Assembly (NCBI GenBank): GCA_020055645.1
Contig: CM034548.1
Location: 17,360,001-17,424,000 of the forward strand
From: Tomocerus qinae
Taxonomy: Eukaryota; Arthropoda; Collembola; Entomobryomorpha; Tomoceridae
Direction: 5' to 3'
DNA: 64,000 bases
The position numbers were made by a program, and so were the translations under genes. Position 1 is the first letter of the stretch. Every line of letters begins with the position of its first letter. Shown piece after piece: positions 63,521-64,000 of this stretch. The notes under the pieces were generated by a model, which worked only from the letters and a program-made list of their open reading frames with translations, was not told the origin of the DNA and searched no databases.

Positions 63521-63701
63521 CACGTTGGAAATTGAAGTCGAAACTCAATTTTCTGTGCCCTATGCTCTCACTATGCAACTTTTGTTGTTGGAGAAACACA
63601 AATCAGTGGACTTGGCTACTGTGGCCCATGCAATCATGCAATATAGAGATGAAATGCGGATCAGTTCGCATGCCTCTGTGGATTTTATTAGCCTCCAATA
63701 A
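63521..63701 (+). CDS. Candidate terminal exon, unknown protein
   Basis: A strong acceptor with a pyrimidine tract (TTGCTTCCTGATTCTTTACAG, AG 63519-63520) is followed by 59 full codons and TAA at 63699-63701. The peptide looks like real protein with a helical character: TLEIEVETQFSVPYALTMQL, then LLLEKHKSVDLATVAHAIMQ, then YRDEMRISSHASVDF. Base composition is richer in G+C than the surroundings. I do not recognise the family. The preceding exons should lie upstream on the + strand, but none was identified between gene B and 63520, so this may be an orphan fragment. Confidence 0.35.
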
Positions 63702-64000
63702 GCCTTAAGGTGTGTCCATCGTAAATAGTAGTTTAACTTAATAGCAGGGATTAATAGTACCATAACCGATTATTAACCACGGAGCTCCTAAAAAATTTCA
63801 GGCAACGAAACAGTTTGAGGGAAACTACACCTACGCATTATTATACCTATAATAGAAAAAATGTCTAATCACGCAAACCTTCCACTTTCAATGCCTTTAT
63901 GTATATTTACTTTGTATTCATTTTAAAGGTAAAGCAAAATAGATCATAAAATGCGATTGTTATGCAACAAATTTAGAACAATTACTAGTGAATAACTCGC
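63702..64000. other. AT-rich DNA to the window end
   Basis: No supported feature. No AATAAA appears close behind the stop codon at 63701 on the + strand. Confidence 0.5.

Noticed and set aside
1-64000. tRNA, rRNA, CRISPR, operon or prokaryotic signals
   Set aside because: No B-box (GGTTCGAAT-type) with a foldable tRNA, no repeat-spacer array and no ribosomal motifs were seen; the gene structure is spliced eukaryotic.

Overview
This window is AT-rich eukaryotic DNA (roughly two thirds A+T by eye) with large introns, GT-AG splice sites and few genes. Protein similarity points to an arthropod, probably an insect. I cannot place the species, and nothing here looks bacterial or organellar.

The clear content is two paralogous class A G-protein-coupled receptors of the cholecystokinin/gastrin/sulfakinin receptor family, arranged tail to tail. 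Gene A lies on the + strand with three exons seen (32212-32412, 35640-35807, 43930-44690). Gene B lies on the - strand with four exons seen (59079-59010, 58048-57918, 56346-56161, 55675-54795). In both, the visible part runs from mid-TM3 (ERY motif) to the stop codon, so TM1, TM2 and the N-terminus are missing. Gene A has over 32 kb of upstream window with no recognisable exon. Gene B has about 4.9 kb. Every shared intron is phase 1 and sits at the same place, so the two are duplicates. Gene B has one extra phase 2 intron, just after the ERY motif, inside what is a single exon of exactly the same coding length (201 nt) in gene A. About 10.1 kb separates the two stop codons.

Region by region: 1-32211 has no gene I can support, only weak coding-like patches (5426-5649 +, about 10319-11089 -), small repeats and a G-rich repeat fragment at 9725-9900. 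32212-44690 is gene A. 44691 to about 46980 is its probable 3' UTR. About 47000-54400 is AT-rich intergenic DNA. 54414-59079 is gene B with a poly(A) signal. 59080-64000 is upstream of gene B and holds two coding-like candidate terminal exons of unknown identity (62941-63153 - and 63521-63701 +).

Both receptors would be Gq/Gs-type plasma membrane receptors for sulfated sulfakinin peptides if they behave like their family, which controls feeding, gut and muscle activity in insects. That is inferred from family membership. Beyond the receptors, the most notable pattern is a repeated switching of G-over-C and C-over-G blocks of a few hundred bases to about 1 kb, unrelated to gene orientation. 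There is also a possible six-run G-quadruplex in gene A's large intron and a small MITE-like perfect hairpin in its other intron. I found no tRNA, rRNA, CRISPR array, or convincingly intact transposon.
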